NCBI RefSeq assembly: GCF_018599245.1
Contig: NZ_JAHEVJ010000005.1
Coordinates: 186,001 to 250,000 of the forward strand
DNA: 64,000 nt
Direction: 5' to 3'
Source of the DNA: Aliiroseovarius lamellibrachiae
Lineage (GTDB): Bacteria > Pseudomonadota > Alphaproteobacteria > Rhodobacterales > Rhodobacteraceae
The notes below the pieces were generated by a model that saw only the letters and a program-made list of their open reading frames with translations, was not told where the DNA came from and made no database searches. How positions within the stretch are numbered: the first letter of the stretch is position 1; every line of letters begins with the position of its first letter. The position numbers and the translations under genes were made by a program. Shown in pieces: positions 9,849 through 19,863 of this stretch.

Positions 9849-11597
9849 CTACGGCAATTCGCGGGCGTCACGCTCAAGATCACGCAAGACCGAGGGGGTC
9901 TCTTGTGCCTTTGCCAACGACCAACGGATGCGCGTCGCATAATCCATTGTGACCGCGCTGAGAACCACCTGTTTCGTCGCACGGGGCTTTAATCGCGTTT
10001 TTTCCATGTAAACGCTGTTTTCCAGCGTCATTTCCACCCGACCTTTGGCCCGGAACACCCAAATCTCGCCAGACCGCAGCGCCATCGACACCGCGGTCCC
10101 CCCAAGGTCAAGTTGCGCGTCAACCTCGGGGTGCAAATGAAAACGCACCGTAAAAGGAATACCCTGAAGCTTGTGTTCATCCATCACACGGTTAAAACGT
10201 TTTTGGTTCTCGATGCCCAGCGCGGCAAGTGTCTCTTCCCCCTGAACCTCCCGCCCATCCACGCTCAAATCCAAGCGGCGCATGTGCAAAAGGCCGTGAC
10301 TGTTCAAATACCCATCGTGATCGGCAAACAATCCCGATTTGCCCGGTTCCGTGGTCAGCTCCACCTGAACCTCGCGTGGGGTTTGCTCCAAATACGTGCG
10401 TTGCGATTTGCCGGGCGTCCCCAACCGAGACGACGACAGCCCCGCCAGACCCAACGTCGAATGCGACGGGGTGGCCCGCCCAGCCTTGCGCCATTCTTCA
10501 CCGAATTGCGCACCGGACCCGCAGTTTACGATCAATGGCCGGCGACCCGACGTAAGCTCAAAGGCCAGCGTCGACGCATGCGCATTCGCCGAGGCCCGGC
10601 CCGTTGGAGGAATGGCCGCATCCACGATCATACTGGTGCGCCCCGCCGCCAGTCGCGCAAACCCCATCGACAAACCGGACCGCGCCGGCCCTTTGATGCC
10701 AGAACTCGCCAAAGCATGATCCAAACGACCTTCAAGCCCACGCCCGCCACCATGAAACCGCGCCAAAGCCCCGTCCGCATGGCGCAGGGCGCGCAGGGTT
10801 GGGGCGATGCGTTCGATCGCGGCCAAATGCTCATGCGCGGCCATATCACCGCTTTCGGATAGGGCTTGGGCGGCCCAGTTCAACAGCGTGAACACCTCTA
10901 GCAATTCTTCCGGGTTTCGGGTCGGAATGCCCCCATCCACGTCAATTTGTTCACGACATTCGCGCGCCAGAGCTTTGATCGCCGGGGCGACATGCTGCTC
11001 CATGCCCGTCAGGCTGAGCCCGGCATAAATCATCCCGGTCAATGCCTCAAATCGTGGCAATCCGGGGCTGGCGGCTTGCCAGCGCCGCGACAGGAAAATC
11101 GTTTGCTGGGCAAGGGATTGGAAAATCCGAGCGCTGTCTTCTCTGGGCATTCCCGCCATTAAAAACAAAGCGTGATTGATCCAGCGGATCAGGCGACGAC
11201 CGGTTAAATCCGGCGTCCAGCCCGGCCCTTTTCCATTGCCAAAATTGTCAATCCAGCCCAACAGCCACGCTTGCCCACGTTTGCGCGCCGCAAGGTCGCC
11301 AAAGCTTGCAAGATCGTCAAGCCAGATGAAACCCTGAAGCTCTTGCGCATATTCCGCGCTTGGCGGAGCAATCTCCCAAATGGATTGATCGGGGGCATTC
11401 ACCAAATGGCCCGCAAACAAAAAATTGCCCGCCACCAACTGTTTGCCACGCGCAAAAGCGCCAATCGTTCGGGGTTCGGGTTGAGACACAAAACCTGTGG
11501 CCGCAGTTGCCCGCGTCGCACGCCATGCGTGCCAGCGGTTCGCCAGCCGGGTGCGAAATTCAGAAGGGTTGCTTTCGTGCGCCACGCGGGGCCTCAC
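9849..11597 (-). CDS. Heparinase II/III family protein
   Basis: 582 residues from GTG 11597 (a second GTG at 11585 is possible). The N-terminal half is an alpha/alpha-barrel with tryptophan-rich blocks ([29 protein letters not shown]), and the C-terminal half is a beta-sheet domain with [20 protein letters not shown] and [18 protein letters not shown], both typical of the heparinase II/III family. No signal peptide is obvious. Family members cleave uronate-containing polysaccharides, but the copy always found next to rsmB and purH in alphaproteobacteria has no established substrate, so the role is open. Confidence 0.88.
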   Translation of the reverse strand: MRPRVAHESNPSEFRTRLANRWHAWRATRATAATGFVSQPEPRTIGAFARGKQLVAGNFLFAGHLVNAPDQSIWEIAPPSAEYAQELQGFIWLDDLASFGDLAARKRGQAWLLGWIDNFGNGKGPGWTPDLTGRRLIRWINHALFLMAGMPREDSARIFQSLAQQTIFLSRRWQAASPGLPRFEALTGMIYAGLSLTGMEQHVAPAIKALARECREQIDVDGGIPTRNPEELLEVFTLLNWAAQALSESGDMAAHEHLAAIERIAPTLRALRHADGALARFHGGGRGLEGRLDHALASSGIKGPARSGLSMGFARLAAGRTSMIVDAAIPPTGRASANAHASTLAFELTSGRRPLIVNCGSGAQFGEEWRKAGRATPSHSTLGLAGLSSSRLGTPGKSQRTYLEQTPREVQVELTTEPGKSGLFADHDGYLNSHGLLHMRRLDLSVDGREVQGEETLAALGIENQKRFNRVMDEHKLQGIPFTVRFHLHPEVDAQLDLGGTAVSMALRSGEIWVFRAKGRVEMTLENSVYMEKTRLKPRATKQVVLSAVTMDYATRIRWSLAKAQETPSVLRDLERDARELP

Positions 11598-11697
11598 CTC
11601 GATCTGCCAATTGGCGGCACAGCGCCGCGTTACGCCCCTCTTTCGGGAGCCTTGGCCAAATCATACAACCCTAGAACCAAGGTGTCATCCGGCGATT

Positions 11698-12981
11698 TTA
11701 CGCCTTGCGAAATGAGGTGATGAAAAAGCCGTCCATCCCGCCCTGATCCGCAAGATAGTTTGGCAAAATCCGCAGGCCCTCTGGCCCAATCCACTCTGCA
11801 TCAACACCCGGAAGGCGCAACGCCTCCAGATCAAGGCTGATGTTGTTATGGCGCGTCATTGCATCGCGCACCTGCTCTTCGCCCTCATCAATCAGCAAGC
11901 TACAGGTGCAAAACACCAACCGACCGCCGGGCTTTAACAGGCCAATCGCACGGTCGATCATGTATTCCTGCAACTCAAACAACCCGGGAAATTCGCTTCC
12001 GTCCTTGGCGCGGGGCAGGTCTGGGTGGCGGCGGATCGTACCTGTGGCGGTACAGGGCGCATCCAGCAAGATCGCATCATAGGGCCCGCCTTCATGCTCA
12101 AGCGCGTCGCCGACAAGGCAATCCGCCGTCAGGCCCGTACGGGCAAGATTTTCACTGACCCGCTTCATCCGAACTTCGGACACATCCAATGCCGTAACCG
12201 TTGCCCCACTTGCGGCCAATTGCATGGTTTTCCCGCCGGGGGCGGCGCAAAGATCCAAGATCGCCTCGCCAGCTTTGGGGGCCAGCACCTTGGCAGGAAG
12301 GGCCGCGGATGCATCCTGAACCCACCAATCCCCGTCACTATATCCGGGAAGGGCTGTGACTTGCCCCGGATCCATCAGCCGCACCGACCCGGTGGTTAGC
12401 AGCGCACCTTGCACCGCATCAGCAAGCGCTTGTGGATTTGATTTCGCGGTCAGATCAAGCGGCGCACCGGCAAAATGCGCCGCCTCAATCGCTTCAACCG
12501 TGGGCTTGCCGTAATCCGCGATCAACGGTTTGCGCAGCCATTTTGGCAAGCGCGGAATTGGCAGCTTGTCCCATTTATCCACCTCACCGGCCACTTTGCG
12601 CAAAATCGCATTCACAAGGCCGGACATGTTTTTGGTGGTGAAATCGGTGCGGGTTGCCTCGACACAGGAATTCACAATCCCATGCGCGGCGCCCCCTTCG
12701 CAAATTTCAGCCACACCAAGACGCAGGATGTTCAACACCCGTTCCGGCGGGCGTTTTTGCAAATGCGGCCCAAGCATACGGTCGGCGCGGTCCATGACCC
12801 GCAAGGTCAAAATGGTCAAACGCTGCACCCGCGCGCGCACATCCGGGGACTGGCGCGCCAGCCGTTTGGGCAGCGCTTCTGACAGCAGCCGTTTTTCCAC
12901 AAGCACGTCATCCAGCAGGTCCACAACAATGTGACGCGGATCTATTGCGGTGGTTTTTGCCGGTTTCTTCGCCTGCGCCAT
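11698..12981 (-). CDS. rsmB: RsmB/NOP family 16S rRNA m5C methyltransferase
   Basis: 427 residues from ATG 12981. An N-terminal NusB-like RNA-binding domain (about 15-150) precedes an SAM-binding Rossmann domain with LDLCAAPGGKT (motif I), LLDAPCTATG (catalytic-site PC) and FCTCSLL (the TC cysteine nucleophile). RsmB methylates C967 of 16S rRNA. The frame extends 17 codons upstream, but MAQAKKPAK fits family starts. It is divergent from the small SDHAF4-like gene and followed by the heparinase-fold gene. Confidence 0.93.
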   Translation of the reverse strand: MAQAKKPAKTTAIDPRHIVVDLLDDVLVEKRLLSEALPKRLARQSPDVRARVQRLTILTLRVMDRADRMLGPHLQKRPPERVLNILRLGVAEICEGGAAHGIVNSCVEATRTDFTTKNMSGLVNAILRKVAGEVDKWDKLPIPRLPKWLRKPLIADYGKPTVEAIEAAHFAGAPLDLTAKSNPQALADAVQGALLTTGSVRLMDPGQVTALPGYSDGDWWVQDASAALPAKVLAPKAGEAILDLCAAPGGKTMQLAASGATVTALDVSEVRMKRVSENLARTGLTADCLVGDALEHEGGPYDAILLDAPCTATGTIRRHPDLPRAKDGSEFPGLFELQEYMIDRAIGLLKPGGRLVFCTCSLLIDEGEEQVRDAMTRHNNISLDLEALRLPGVDAEWIGPEGLRILPNYLADQGGMDGFFITSFRKA

Positions 12982-13049
12982 GACAGCTCCTTTGCCTTTC
13001 CGATCTTCGCGGCCTATATCATCCTTACCCAAGCGACAAGGATATCAAC

Positions 13050-13232
13050 ATGTCCGATGACAAACGAGATCTTCCCCCCGCCGCCAAACGCGCGCTGGCC
13101 GAAGCAGAAGAGCGGCGCGAAAAGGCGCGGGCCGAGGGCAAAACCCTTCCAACCGAATTGGGTGGGCGCGACGGCCCAGAGCCGGTTCGATTTGGGGATT
13201 GGGAAAACAAAGGCCTCGCGATTGATTTCTAA
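13050..13232 (+). CDS. DUF1674 / succinate dehydrogenase assembly factor 4-like protein
   Basis: 60 residues. A charged helical N-terminus is followed by the conserved tail GGRDGPEPVRFGDWENKG, then LAIDF. This matches the SDHAF4 family, whose mitochondrial members help mature the flavoprotein subunit of succinate dehydrogenase. The full family signature (RDGPEP-x-R-x-GDWE-x-KG-x-x-x-DF) is present, so it is a complete gene despite its size. It is transcribed divergently from rsmB with 68 bases between starts. Confidence 0.9.
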   Translation: MSDDKRDLPPAAKRALAEAEERREKARAEGKTLPTELGGRDGPEPVRFGDWENKGLAIDF

Positions 13233-13303
13233 TCACCCGCCCTTTTAATCCTTCGTGTTGTTGCTTTGCGGCATGTTTGCATGGCTGAGCAACAGCCCCA
13301 GTT

Positions 13304-14113
13304 TTACAGGCCCAACACGTCCAACATATCATACTCGCCGGGCTTTTTACCCTGCCCCCACAGCGCGGCCTTTAACGCACCGCGCGCAAAAACGCTGCGG
13401 TCACTGGCCACATGGCGCAGGGTGATCCGTTCGCCGTTGGCGGCAAAAAGCACATCATGTTCGCCAATAATGTCACCGCCGCGGATGGCGTGAAAACCGA
13501 TATCGCCACGTTTTCGCGCGCCGGTGATGCCGTCCCGACCACGGTCTGAGACGTCGGACAAATTAACACCGCGCCCTTCGGCCGCAGCCTCGCCCAGCAT
13601 CAAAGCGGTGCCAGATGGTGCATCAACCTTGTGATGATGGTGTGATTCGATGATCTCAATGTCGTAATCTTCGTCCAGGGCGGCCGCGACCTTCTTGGTC
13701 AGTTGGGTCAAAAGATTGACGCCAAGGCTCATGTTTCCGGCGCGCACAATGGTCGCGTGACGCCCGGCGAGGCTGAGTTTTTTCAGATCCTCATCGGACA
13801 AACCTGTGGTGCCAATCACATGCACGGCGCGGGCTTGGGCTGCAATTTCCGCCATCGCCACCGTTGCTGCTGGGGCCGTGAAATCAATCACCGCCTGCGC
13901 CTTGGACATCACCTCAAGCGCATCATCGCTGACCGTGACACCCATCGCCTGACCACCCATGCATTCGCCAACATCGCGACCAACCCAATCATGGCCCGTG
14001 CGTTCCAACGCGCCCACCAAACGGGCTTTATCAGAGGCCACAACTTCATTGATCAACATCTGGCCCATCCGCCCCGATGCGCCCATCACTACGATGCCCG
14101 GCAATTCGCTCAT
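13304..14113 (-). CDS. dapB: 4-hydroxy-tetrahydrodipicolinate reductase
   Basis: 269 residues from ATG 14113. The NAD(P)-binding motif GASGRMGQ is near residue 11, the substrate and catalytic block [15 protein letters not shown] (EaHHxxKxDAPSGTA type) is near residue 155, and the VGTT-like IGTTG loop is present. It reduces the dehydrated DHDPS product in lysine and diaminopimelate synthesis. dapD and dapE are elsewhere in this window. It lies divergent to rbfA; a longer frame upstream is out of family. Confidence 0.97.
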   Translation of the reverse strand: MSELPGIVVMGASGRMGQMLINEVVASDKARLVGALERTGHDWVGRDVGECMGGQAMGVTVSDDALEVMSKAQAVIDFTAPAATVAMAEIAAQARAVHVIGTTGLSDEDLKKLSLAGRHATIVRAGNMSLGVNLLTQLTKKVAAALDEDYDIEIIESHHHHKVDAPSGTALMLGEAAAEGRGVNLSDVSDRGRDGITGARKRGDIGFHAIRGGDIIGEHDVLFAANGERITLRHVASDRSVFARGALKAALWGQGKKPGEYDMLDVLGL

Positions 14114-14208
14114 GTCAGTCTCCTTTGCTTGCCCGTTTCCTAGCCTGCCTTGACGCAATTGGCAAAGCCCCGCTTGCACAGACCCACATTTCGCCCTATG
14201 TGAGCGCC

Positions 14209-14625
14209 ATGGCAAAGAACAGATTCAGTGAAAACAAAGGCCCGTCGCAGCGCCAGCTTCGTGTGGCAGAATTGATCCGCCGCACCTTGTCAGAGGTGTT
14301 GATGCGCGGCGAAATACATGATCCTGACTTGGCGCGGATGTCGATCACCGTGGGCGAGGTTCGGGTGACGCCCGATCTGCGGATCGCAACCGTTTTTGTG
14401 CTGCCGTTGGGTGGCGAAGGCAAAGACGAGGTTGTCGCCCTGCTTGCGCGCAACAAATATGAAATTCGCCGCGCGTTGAACAAAGCCGCCCAGTTGAAAC
14501 ATTCGCCCGACCTGCGATTTATGCTCGACGATACGTTTGATCAGATGGACGCGACCCGGAAGCTGTTTGAAAAAGACGAGGTTCGCCGCGACCTTGAAAA
14601 AGATGACGAAAGCGATCCAGAATAA
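14209..14625 (+). CDS. rbfA: 30S ribosome-binding factor A
   Basis: 138 residues from ATG 14209. It is a small KH-fold protein with the conserved blocks [14 protein letters not shown] and [14 protein letters not shown] and the helix [15 protein letters not shown]. RbfA binds the immature 30S subunit near helix 1 of 16S rRNA and assists late maturation. The C-terminus is an acidic, lysine-rich tail ([10 protein letters not shown]). It leads into truB 73 bases later, the usual bacterial pairing of two RNA-maturation genes. Confidence 0.96.
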   Translation: MAKNRFSENKGPSQRQLRVAELIRRTLSEVLMRGEIHDPDLARMSITVGEVRVTPDLRIATVFVLPLGGEGKDEVVALLARNKYEIRRALNKAAQLKHSPDLRFMLDDTFDQMDATRKLFEKDEVRRDLEKDDESDPE

Positions 14626-14698
14626 ACCGCCAATCCGGCGCAATTGATCCCCGAACCCCGGCCCTTTTTGGGTCGCCGCATTAGATTTGGAAGACGAC

Positions 14699-15604
14699 AT
14701 GGCACGCAAGCGCAAGGGACGTGACATTCACGGTTGGCTGATTGTGGACAAACCCGCGGGCATCAGCTCTAACGCGGTCGTCAACAAAGTGCGATGGGCG
14801 ATGGACGCGAAAAAGGCGGGTCATGCGGGGACGTTGGACCCAGAGGCCACCGGTGTTTTGGCCGTCGCCTTGGGCGAAGCCACCAAAACCGTGCCTTACG
14901 TGACTGACACGCTGAAGGCTTATACTTTTACCGTGCGCTTAGGCCAATCCACCAACACCGACGACAGCGAAGGCGAAGTGATTGCTGAAAGCGATCTGCG
15001 CCCAACTGATGAGGACATCACCGCCGCGCTTGCCCAATTCACCGGGCAAATCATGCAGGTTCCACCCAAATTTTCCGCTGTGAAAATTGATGGGGAACGC
15101 GCCTATAAATTGGCGCGCGATGACGAGGACTTCGAAATCGCTGCCCGCCCGCTTTGGGTCGAAGAGCTAAAGATGTTGGACCGCCCCGATGCCGACCATG
15201 TCACGCTGGAAATGACCTGTGGCAAAGGCGGCTATGTGCGCGCCATTGCCCGTGATCTGGGCGAGGCTTTGGGCTGTCTTGGCTATGTGCGCGAGCTGCG
15301 CCGCATTTGGTCCGGCCCCTTTGAGGCCGAAGATGGCGTGACGATGGAACTGGTCGAAAGCCTTGCCAAAACCGGCGAGCTGGATCAGTATCTTTTGCCG
15401 CTGGAAGAGGGCTTGTTTGAGCTGTCAGAACTGCGCTGCACCGCCGAAGGAGCCACGCGCCTGAAGCATGGCAACCCCGGTATGGTCTTGAATTCAGACG
15501 TGGAATACGGCGACGAGGCGTGGGCGTCATATGACGGCAAAGCCGTTGCGGTCGGGATTTTCCGCTCGGGTGAATTGCACCCCAGTCGCGTGTTCAACCA
15601 GTAA
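14699..15604 (+). CDS. truB: tRNA pseudouridine(55) synthase
   Basis: 301 residues from ATG 14699. The TruB signatures [27 protein letters not shown] (catalytic Asp in GTLDP) and [13 protein letters not shown] are all present, followed by the C-terminal domain including [13 protein letters not shown]. It forms pseudouridine at position 55 of tRNA. A nearby ATG at 14687 would add four residues (MEDD). It is convergent with deoA, with only five bases between the genes. Confidence 0.97.
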   Translation: MARKRKGRDIHGWLIVDKPAGISSNAVVNKVRWAMDAKKAGHAGTLDPEATGVLAVALGEATKTVPYVTDTLKAYTFTVRLGQSTNTDDSEGEVIAESDLRPTDEDITAALAQFTGQIMQVPPKFSAVKIDGERAYKLARDDEDFEIAARPLWVEELKMLDRPDADHVTLEMTCGKGGYVRAIARDLGEALGCLGYVRELRRIWSGPFEAEDGVTMELVESLAKTGELDQYLLPLEEGLFELSELRCTAEGATRLKHGNPGMVLNSDVEYGDEAWASYDGKAVAVGIFRSGELHPSRVFNQ

Positions 15605-15609
15605 TCTGG

Positions 15610-16920
15610 TCAGCTGTCGACAATCAATCGAACCGGCGCTTCAACCTCGACTGCACCCCCAAACGTATAAGCCGCAAGGACCTGCGCTTTGGCGGTTTCC
15701 GCGCTGGTTTGGTCGTCTGCATGGATCATTGCAATCGGGTCGCCTTTGCTCACGGATACGCCCACGTCGAGCAATCCGGTCAGGCCAACCGATGGGTTTA
15801 CGATATCATCTGCACGGCGACGACCACCGCCCAATTCAACAACCGCAAGCCCAATCTCACGGGTGGAAATCGCGCTGATCTGCCCCGCTTCTGGTGCCTC
15901 AACCGCCAACGTCAGCTTTGCGCTTGGCAGGATTTGATCCATCCGCTCGATCAAATCAGATGGCCCGCCCAGCGCGGTTACCATTTGCCCAAATTTCTCA
16001 GCGGCAGCGCCCGTATCAAGCGCGGCTTGCGCGGCGGCCACGGCGTGTTTCCGATCTGAATACAGACCCGCCGTCAAAAGCATCTCACCACTTAAAGCGA
16101 CGGTCACCAACTCCAATCGTGGGTCCCGATGGGCACCGGTCAAAAACTCCACCGCGTTTCGCACCTCCACCGCATTTCCCGCTGCACTCGCGAGCGGTTG
16201 GTTCATATCCGTGAGCAAAGCATGACACGGCAAGTTGGCCGCGCGCGCCACACCGGTGATCGAGCGCGCCAGCTTTTCAGCCTCATCAAAGCTGCTCATA
16301 AAGGCGCCATTGCCGAATTTCACGTCCATCACAAGGGACTGAAGCCCCGCCGACAGTTTTTTTGACAAGATCGACGCGGTGATCAGGGGGATGCTTTCTA
16401 CTGTCGCTGTGACGTCGCGAATGCCGTAAAACCGTTTGTCTGCCGGGGCAAGATTGGCGGTTTGTCCGATCACCGCACAGCCAACCTCCGCAACCACTTT
16501 TGCGAACAGGTCATTGTCCGGCGTCACGGTATAGCCGGGGATCGCCTCCATTTTATCAAGGGTGCCGCCCGTGTGCCCAAGCCCACGCCCGGAAATCATC
16601 GGGACATACCCACCGCAGGCGGCAACGATCGGGGCGAGCATCAAGCTGACGTTGTCCCCGACCCCGCCGGTTGAATGTTTATCCACCACGGGGCCGGGCA
16701 AATCGGACCAGTTGAAAACGTCACCGCTGTCACGCATTTCGCAGGTCAGGTTTGTGGCTTCGGCCCGTGTCATACCTTGGAAAAATACCGCCATCGCAAA
16801 GGCAGCAACCTGCCCTTCGCTTGCGCTGTTGTCAGAGATACCAGCGACCATGGCCGAAATTTCTTGCGGCGACAGCTCTGCCCCGTCGCGTTTCTGGCGG
16901 ATAATCTCTGCGATCAACAT
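15610..16920 (-). CDS. deoA: Thymidine phosphorylase
   Basis: 436 residues. The nucleoside phosphorylase II signature is present: VVDKHSTGGVGDNVS near residue 80 and the block SGRGLGHTGGTLDKMEAIPG near 114. It converts thymidine and phosphate to thymine and deoxyribose-1-phosphate in pyrimidine salvage. Three domains are visible: the N-terminal helical, the phosphate-binding alpha/beta and the C-terminal pyrimidine nucleoside phosphorylase domain. It is alone rather than in a deo operon, and converges on truB. Confidence 0.95.
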   Translation of the reverse strand: MLIAEIIRQKRDGAELSPQEISAMVAGISDNSASEGQVAAFAMAVFFQGMTRAEATNLTCEMRDSGDVFNWSDLPGPVVDKHSTGGVGDNVSLMLAPIVAACGGYVPMISGRGLGHTGGTLDKMEAIPGYTVTPDNDLFAKVVAEVGCAVIGQTANLAPADKRFYGIRDVTATVESIPLITASILSKKLSAGLQSLVMDVKFGNGAFMSSFDEAEKLARSITGVARAANLPCHALLTDMNQPLASAAGNAVEVRNAVEFLTGAHRDPRLELVTVALSGEMLLTAGLYSDRKHAVAAAQAALDTGAAAEKFGQMVTALGGPSDLIERMDQILPSAKLTLAVEAPEAGQISAISTREIGLAVVELGGGRRRADDIVNPSVGLTGLLDVGVSVSKGDPIAMIHADDQTSAETAKAQVLAAYTFGGAVEVEAPVRLIVDS

Positions 16921-16996
16921 GGTGGATCCTTTCTTGAAGAGATCAGCTTTTACCTTTTGGACAAAAATTGCAAGAGGCTTGCATTTGGGCCCTTCA

Positions 16997-17542
16997 ATGG
17001 ATCACAAACCAAGCATGATTGAACGAGAATTTCAAAAAGGCGATGCCGCCTCTGTTGCGATCTATTCTGACTGCGAACGCTACCGCTATGCCTTACGGCG
17101 CGTGTGGGATGCGCAGGGCAAGAAGGCTCTTTTCATCATGCTGAACCCGTCAAAGGCGACAGAACAACAAAACGATCCAACCGTTGAACGCTGTGAACAG
17201 CGGGCACGTCGGCTGGGGTTCGGGGCGTTTGGTGTGGTGAATATCTTTGCTTGGCGTGAGACACATCCCAAGTTGATGCGCTTGGCCGCCGACCCCAATG
17301 GACCAGAGAACAACACCCAGCTGCTCGAGGCATGTAGATGGGCGGATGTGGTGATTTGCGGTTGGGGCACGCATGGTGTGCATCTCGGTCGCGGGCCTGA
17401 GGTGGCGATTTTATTGCGCCAAAATGGCGTCAAGCTCCACCATCTGGGCCTCACCAAAGATGGGCATCCCAGACACCCATTGTATATCTCATACGCCACA
17501 CAGCCCACCCACTGGGAGCATGGCGGATCTGTCGACTGTTGA
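16997..17542 (+). CDS. DUF1643 domain-containing protein
   Basis: 181 residues from ATG 16997 (a second ATG at 17015 is possible; neither has a strong ribosome binding site). The family features are FIMLNPSKATEQQNDPT, the FGVVNIFAWR block and the WADVVICGWGTHG block followed by LGLTKDGHPRHPLYIS. DUF1643 proteins are small, predicted nucleic-acid or nucleotide-associated proteins with no established biochemical function. The open frame extends far upstream over deoA but without similarity. The gene stands alone, divergent from deoA. Confidence 0.88.
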   Translation: MDHKPSMIEREFQKGDAASVAIYSDCERYRYALRRVWDAQGKKALFIMLNPSKATEQQNDPTVERCEQRARRLGFGAFGVVNIFAWRETHPKLMRLAADPNGPENNTQLLEACRWADVVICGWGTHGVHLGRGPEVAILLRQNGVKLHHLGLTKDGHPRHPLYISYATQPTHWEHGGSVDC

Positions 17543-17649
17543 CATGTATTACGGTGTTCGCATCACATCCGCTTCAGCTAACACTGTCGGACTCGATGGT
17601 TTCACAGCGCGGGCTGATACATGATGCTTCACGGCAAACTCGGGCCGCT

Positions 17650-18933
17650 TTAGGTATAAATGTCTTGAGCGACCTCGACATAGACGTCAGCACTGGTTGC
17701 ATCTGGGGCACCTTCCAGAACAGCAATGATCTCGCCATTCACCACAACCACACCATCAGCACCATCCTCAGAGGCCTTGACCTCCAACGTTACATCATCC
17801 GGGTCTTCATCCGGGTCCAAGGTCACCTTAAGGAAGTCTTCACCCGGAACAAAATCGGTAACATCGGCATGCCCTTCACCTGAATCATCGTCAAAATAGA
17901 GGTGGAAATTGTCCGCCCCGACACCGCCCGTTGCTGTGTCTGCGCGGTCGAAGATAATGGTGTCATCGCCTTCGCCACCATCCAGTGTGTCGGCTTCATT
18001 ATCGATATGCCAGTCAAAGCTGCTGCGTTCCGCCCCGCTTTGTTCCATGGCATGTCCAAGGTGGTTCAGAACATCGTTTCCTTCATCGCCTGCAATAACA
18101 TCGGCGCCATAACCGCCATTGATTTGGTCATCCCCGGCGCCACCAGACAGCGTGTCATCATCGGGGCCTTCGCCATTGTCGTCATGCTGCCCGCCAAAGA
18201 TCAGGTCGATCCCTTCACCACCGCGCACGAGGTCATTTCCGATGCCCCCGTCAAGATAGCCAGAGTATTCATCACTTGCCGCTGTATAGGCCCCAATGAT
18301 TTCATCATCGCCTTCACCGCCGAAAACAGCAGCGGGGGCAGCCCCAACCGTGATCTTGTCGTCGCCTTCACCACCAAACGCAAAGCTGGCATTGTCACCG
18401 GTTGTGATTGTATCGTCGCCGCCCTGACCATCAATAACGCCAACCAATCCATCTTCTTCCATTTCGACAAAGGGTGTGCCGTTGAACAGTTTTAGCGCGG
18501 CGTCTGCTTTGATGCCATCGCTGGTCCCCGTATAGCTGTCATCGCCATCACCAAGCAGCATCGGGTCTGTTTCGCCCATGACATGCTGGTAATCTGGCAA
18601 GCCGTAAATGGCATCGCAGTTTTTACCCAGAAGCCCGTCCAAAAGCGTTGCATCAGAGCCGCCCGGTGCGCCTTCGCCGGGTTGATCAATTGGGTTCAGG
18701 ACATCATCGGGATCTGCGGTATCATCAGTTGAGGTATCAGGATCATCGGTTGAAGTATCTGGCGGCGACAAGAAATCGCCTGTCCCGTTGTCACCTGTCC
18801 CGTTGCCAGGGGGCAAGTCGTCAGAAGGCGAATCCTGCCCCTCATCCGGTTCCACTTCGTCCCGGCCATCCATAAAACCGTCTGCCAAAAACACAGCCGG
18901 AACCATCCCGAGAAATAACAAACCAAACAACAT
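17650..18933 (-). CDS. RTX (hemolysin-type calcium-binding) repeat protein with N-terminal membrane segment
   Basis: 427 residues from ATG 18933, which has an AGGTG ribosome binding site. The N-terminus has a hydrophobic stretch (residues 1-19), then an acidic, proline, serine and threonine-rich linker with repeated TSTDD and NGTGD units (about 25-85). Several glycine/aspartate-rich calcium-binding nonapeptides follow (GGEGDDKITVG, GGAGDDQINGG, GGEGDDTIIFD). The C-terminus is hydrophobic and acidic, as in type I secretion substrates. The N-terminal segment is unusual for a type I substrate and may be a signal peptide or anchor. No enzyme domain is seen. Confidence 0.85.
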   Translation of the reverse strand: MLFGLLFLGMVPAVFLADGFMDGRDEVEPDEGQDSPSDDLPPGNGTGDNGTGDFLSPPDTSTDDPDTSTDDTADPDDVLNPIDQPGEGAPGGSDATLLDGLLGKNCDAIYGLPDYQHVMGETDPMLLGDGDDSYTGTSDGIKADAALKLFNGTPFVEMEEDGLVGVIDGQGGDDTITTGDNASFAFGGEGDDKITVGAAPAAVFGGEGDDEIIGAYTAASDEYSGYLDGGIGNDLVRGGEGIDLIFGGQHDDNGEGPDDDTLSGGAGDDQINGGYGADVIAGDEGNDVLNHLGHAMEQSGAERSSFDWHIDNEADTLDGGEGDDTIIFDRADTATGGVGADNFHLYFDDDSGEGHADVTDFVPGEDFLKVTLDPDEDPDDVTLEVKASEDGADGVVVVNGEIIAVLEGAPDATSADVYVEVAQDIYT

Positions 18934-19107
18934 GTGGCACCTATTTGTTAATGGCCAACTGACATACGATACCCGAACGAGGGGTGAGTAGACTCACACA
19001 AACGCTTATGGGCATTTTACCAAGAGCTCAGAAAACTCCCAGAAGAATATACCTACAACTTTCTCTAATAGCATATAAAATCGGGGAAATGGTTAACGGA
19101 GGCCACT

Positions 19108-19392
19108 TTGCAAAATCTTGATTCTGACCAACTGAGCCAAGAGGTCGCGGCCCTGCGAAACGAGGTGCATCGGCTGAATTCCCACCGCTTTATCCTGTTG
19201 CATGACAGCCTGTGGAAACTGGGTTTATTTCAACTTTATCGCGGACTGGCCTTTGGGTTGGGCTCTGTTCTCGGCGCCACCATCCTCGTCGCCTTTGTGG
19301 TGCAAATGCTGTCATCGGTGAATTTCATCCCCGTGATTGGTGATTGGGCGCAACAGGTCATTGACCATCTGGACATCGCAGATCAGCCCTAG
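19108..19392 (+). CDS. DUF5665 domain-containing small membrane protein
   Basis: 94 residues. An N-terminal heptad-type helix (residues about 5-25) precedes the HRFILLHDSLWKLGLFQLYR block and a membrane span (about 47-70), a pattern I associate with DUF5665. No function is established. The start is TTG 19108, five bases after CGGAGG at 19097-19102. An ATG at 19089 just upstream opens a different frame that reads 10 codons and stops at 19121. The gene precedes rpsO; a terminator does not separate them. Confidence 0.8.
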   Translation: MQNLDSDQLSQEVAALRNEVHRLNSHRFILLHDSLWKLGLFQLYRGLAFGLGSVLGATILVAFVVQMLSSVNFIPVIGDWAQQVIDHLDIADQP

Positions 19393-19533
19393 CGCGCCTT
19401 TTCCTTTGCCTTTTCGCAAGAATCCCCCTATGAGCGCGCATCGGCTTGCATTCCGCAGGCCGTCTTCTCCATGGGCCTTGCTGGACGACGTCCCGGCATG
19501 TGCCATCACTCTAACCTTGTTAAGGAGACCCCG

Positions 19534-19803
19534 ATGTCGATTACACCTGAAGAAAAAGCTCGTCTGATCAAAGAGTTCGGCACCAAAGAAGGTGACACTG
19601 GTTCGCCCGAAGTTCAAGTTGCCATCCTCAGCTCGCGGATCGCGACTTTGACCGAGCACTTTAAAACCCACAAAAAAGACAACCACGGTCGCCGTGGCCT
19701 TTTGAAAATGGTTGCTCTGCGTCGTAAGCTTTTGGATTACGCCCGTGCGAAAGATGAGGCCCGTTACCAGGACCTGATCAAACGTCTCGGCCTGCGCCGC
19801 TAA
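19534..19803 (+). CDS. rpsO: 30S ribosomal protein S15
   Basis: 89 residues from ATG 19534 with AAGGAG at 19521-19526. The sequence has the whole S15 fold, including [36 protein letters not shown] and [15 protein letters not shown], and ends in RLGLRR. S15 binds 16S rRNA helices 20-22 in early 30S assembly and can repress its own translation. A strong terminator follows. pnp lies about 1.6 kb downstream on the same strand, separated by two minus-strand genes that break the classical rpsO-pnp pair. Confidence 0.98.
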   Translation: MSITPEEKARLIKEFGTKEGDTGSPEVQVAILSSRIATLTEHFKTHKKDNHGRRGLLKMVALRRKLLDYARAKDEARYQDLIKRLGLRR

Positions 19804-19828
19804 CGTATTTCCAGTTTTTGGAATTCAG

Positions 19829-19859
19829 AACGCCCGTCTTGCAAAAGGCGGGCGTTTTT
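19829..19859 (+). terminator. Rho-independent terminator after rpsO
   Basis: The arms AACGCCCGTC (19829-19838) and GGCGGGCGTT (19847-19856) pair with one G-U or mismatch at most and are separated by an 8-base loop, followed by a run of T (19857-19859 plus two within the arm). Confidence 0.85.
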
Positions 19860-19863
19860 CTAC

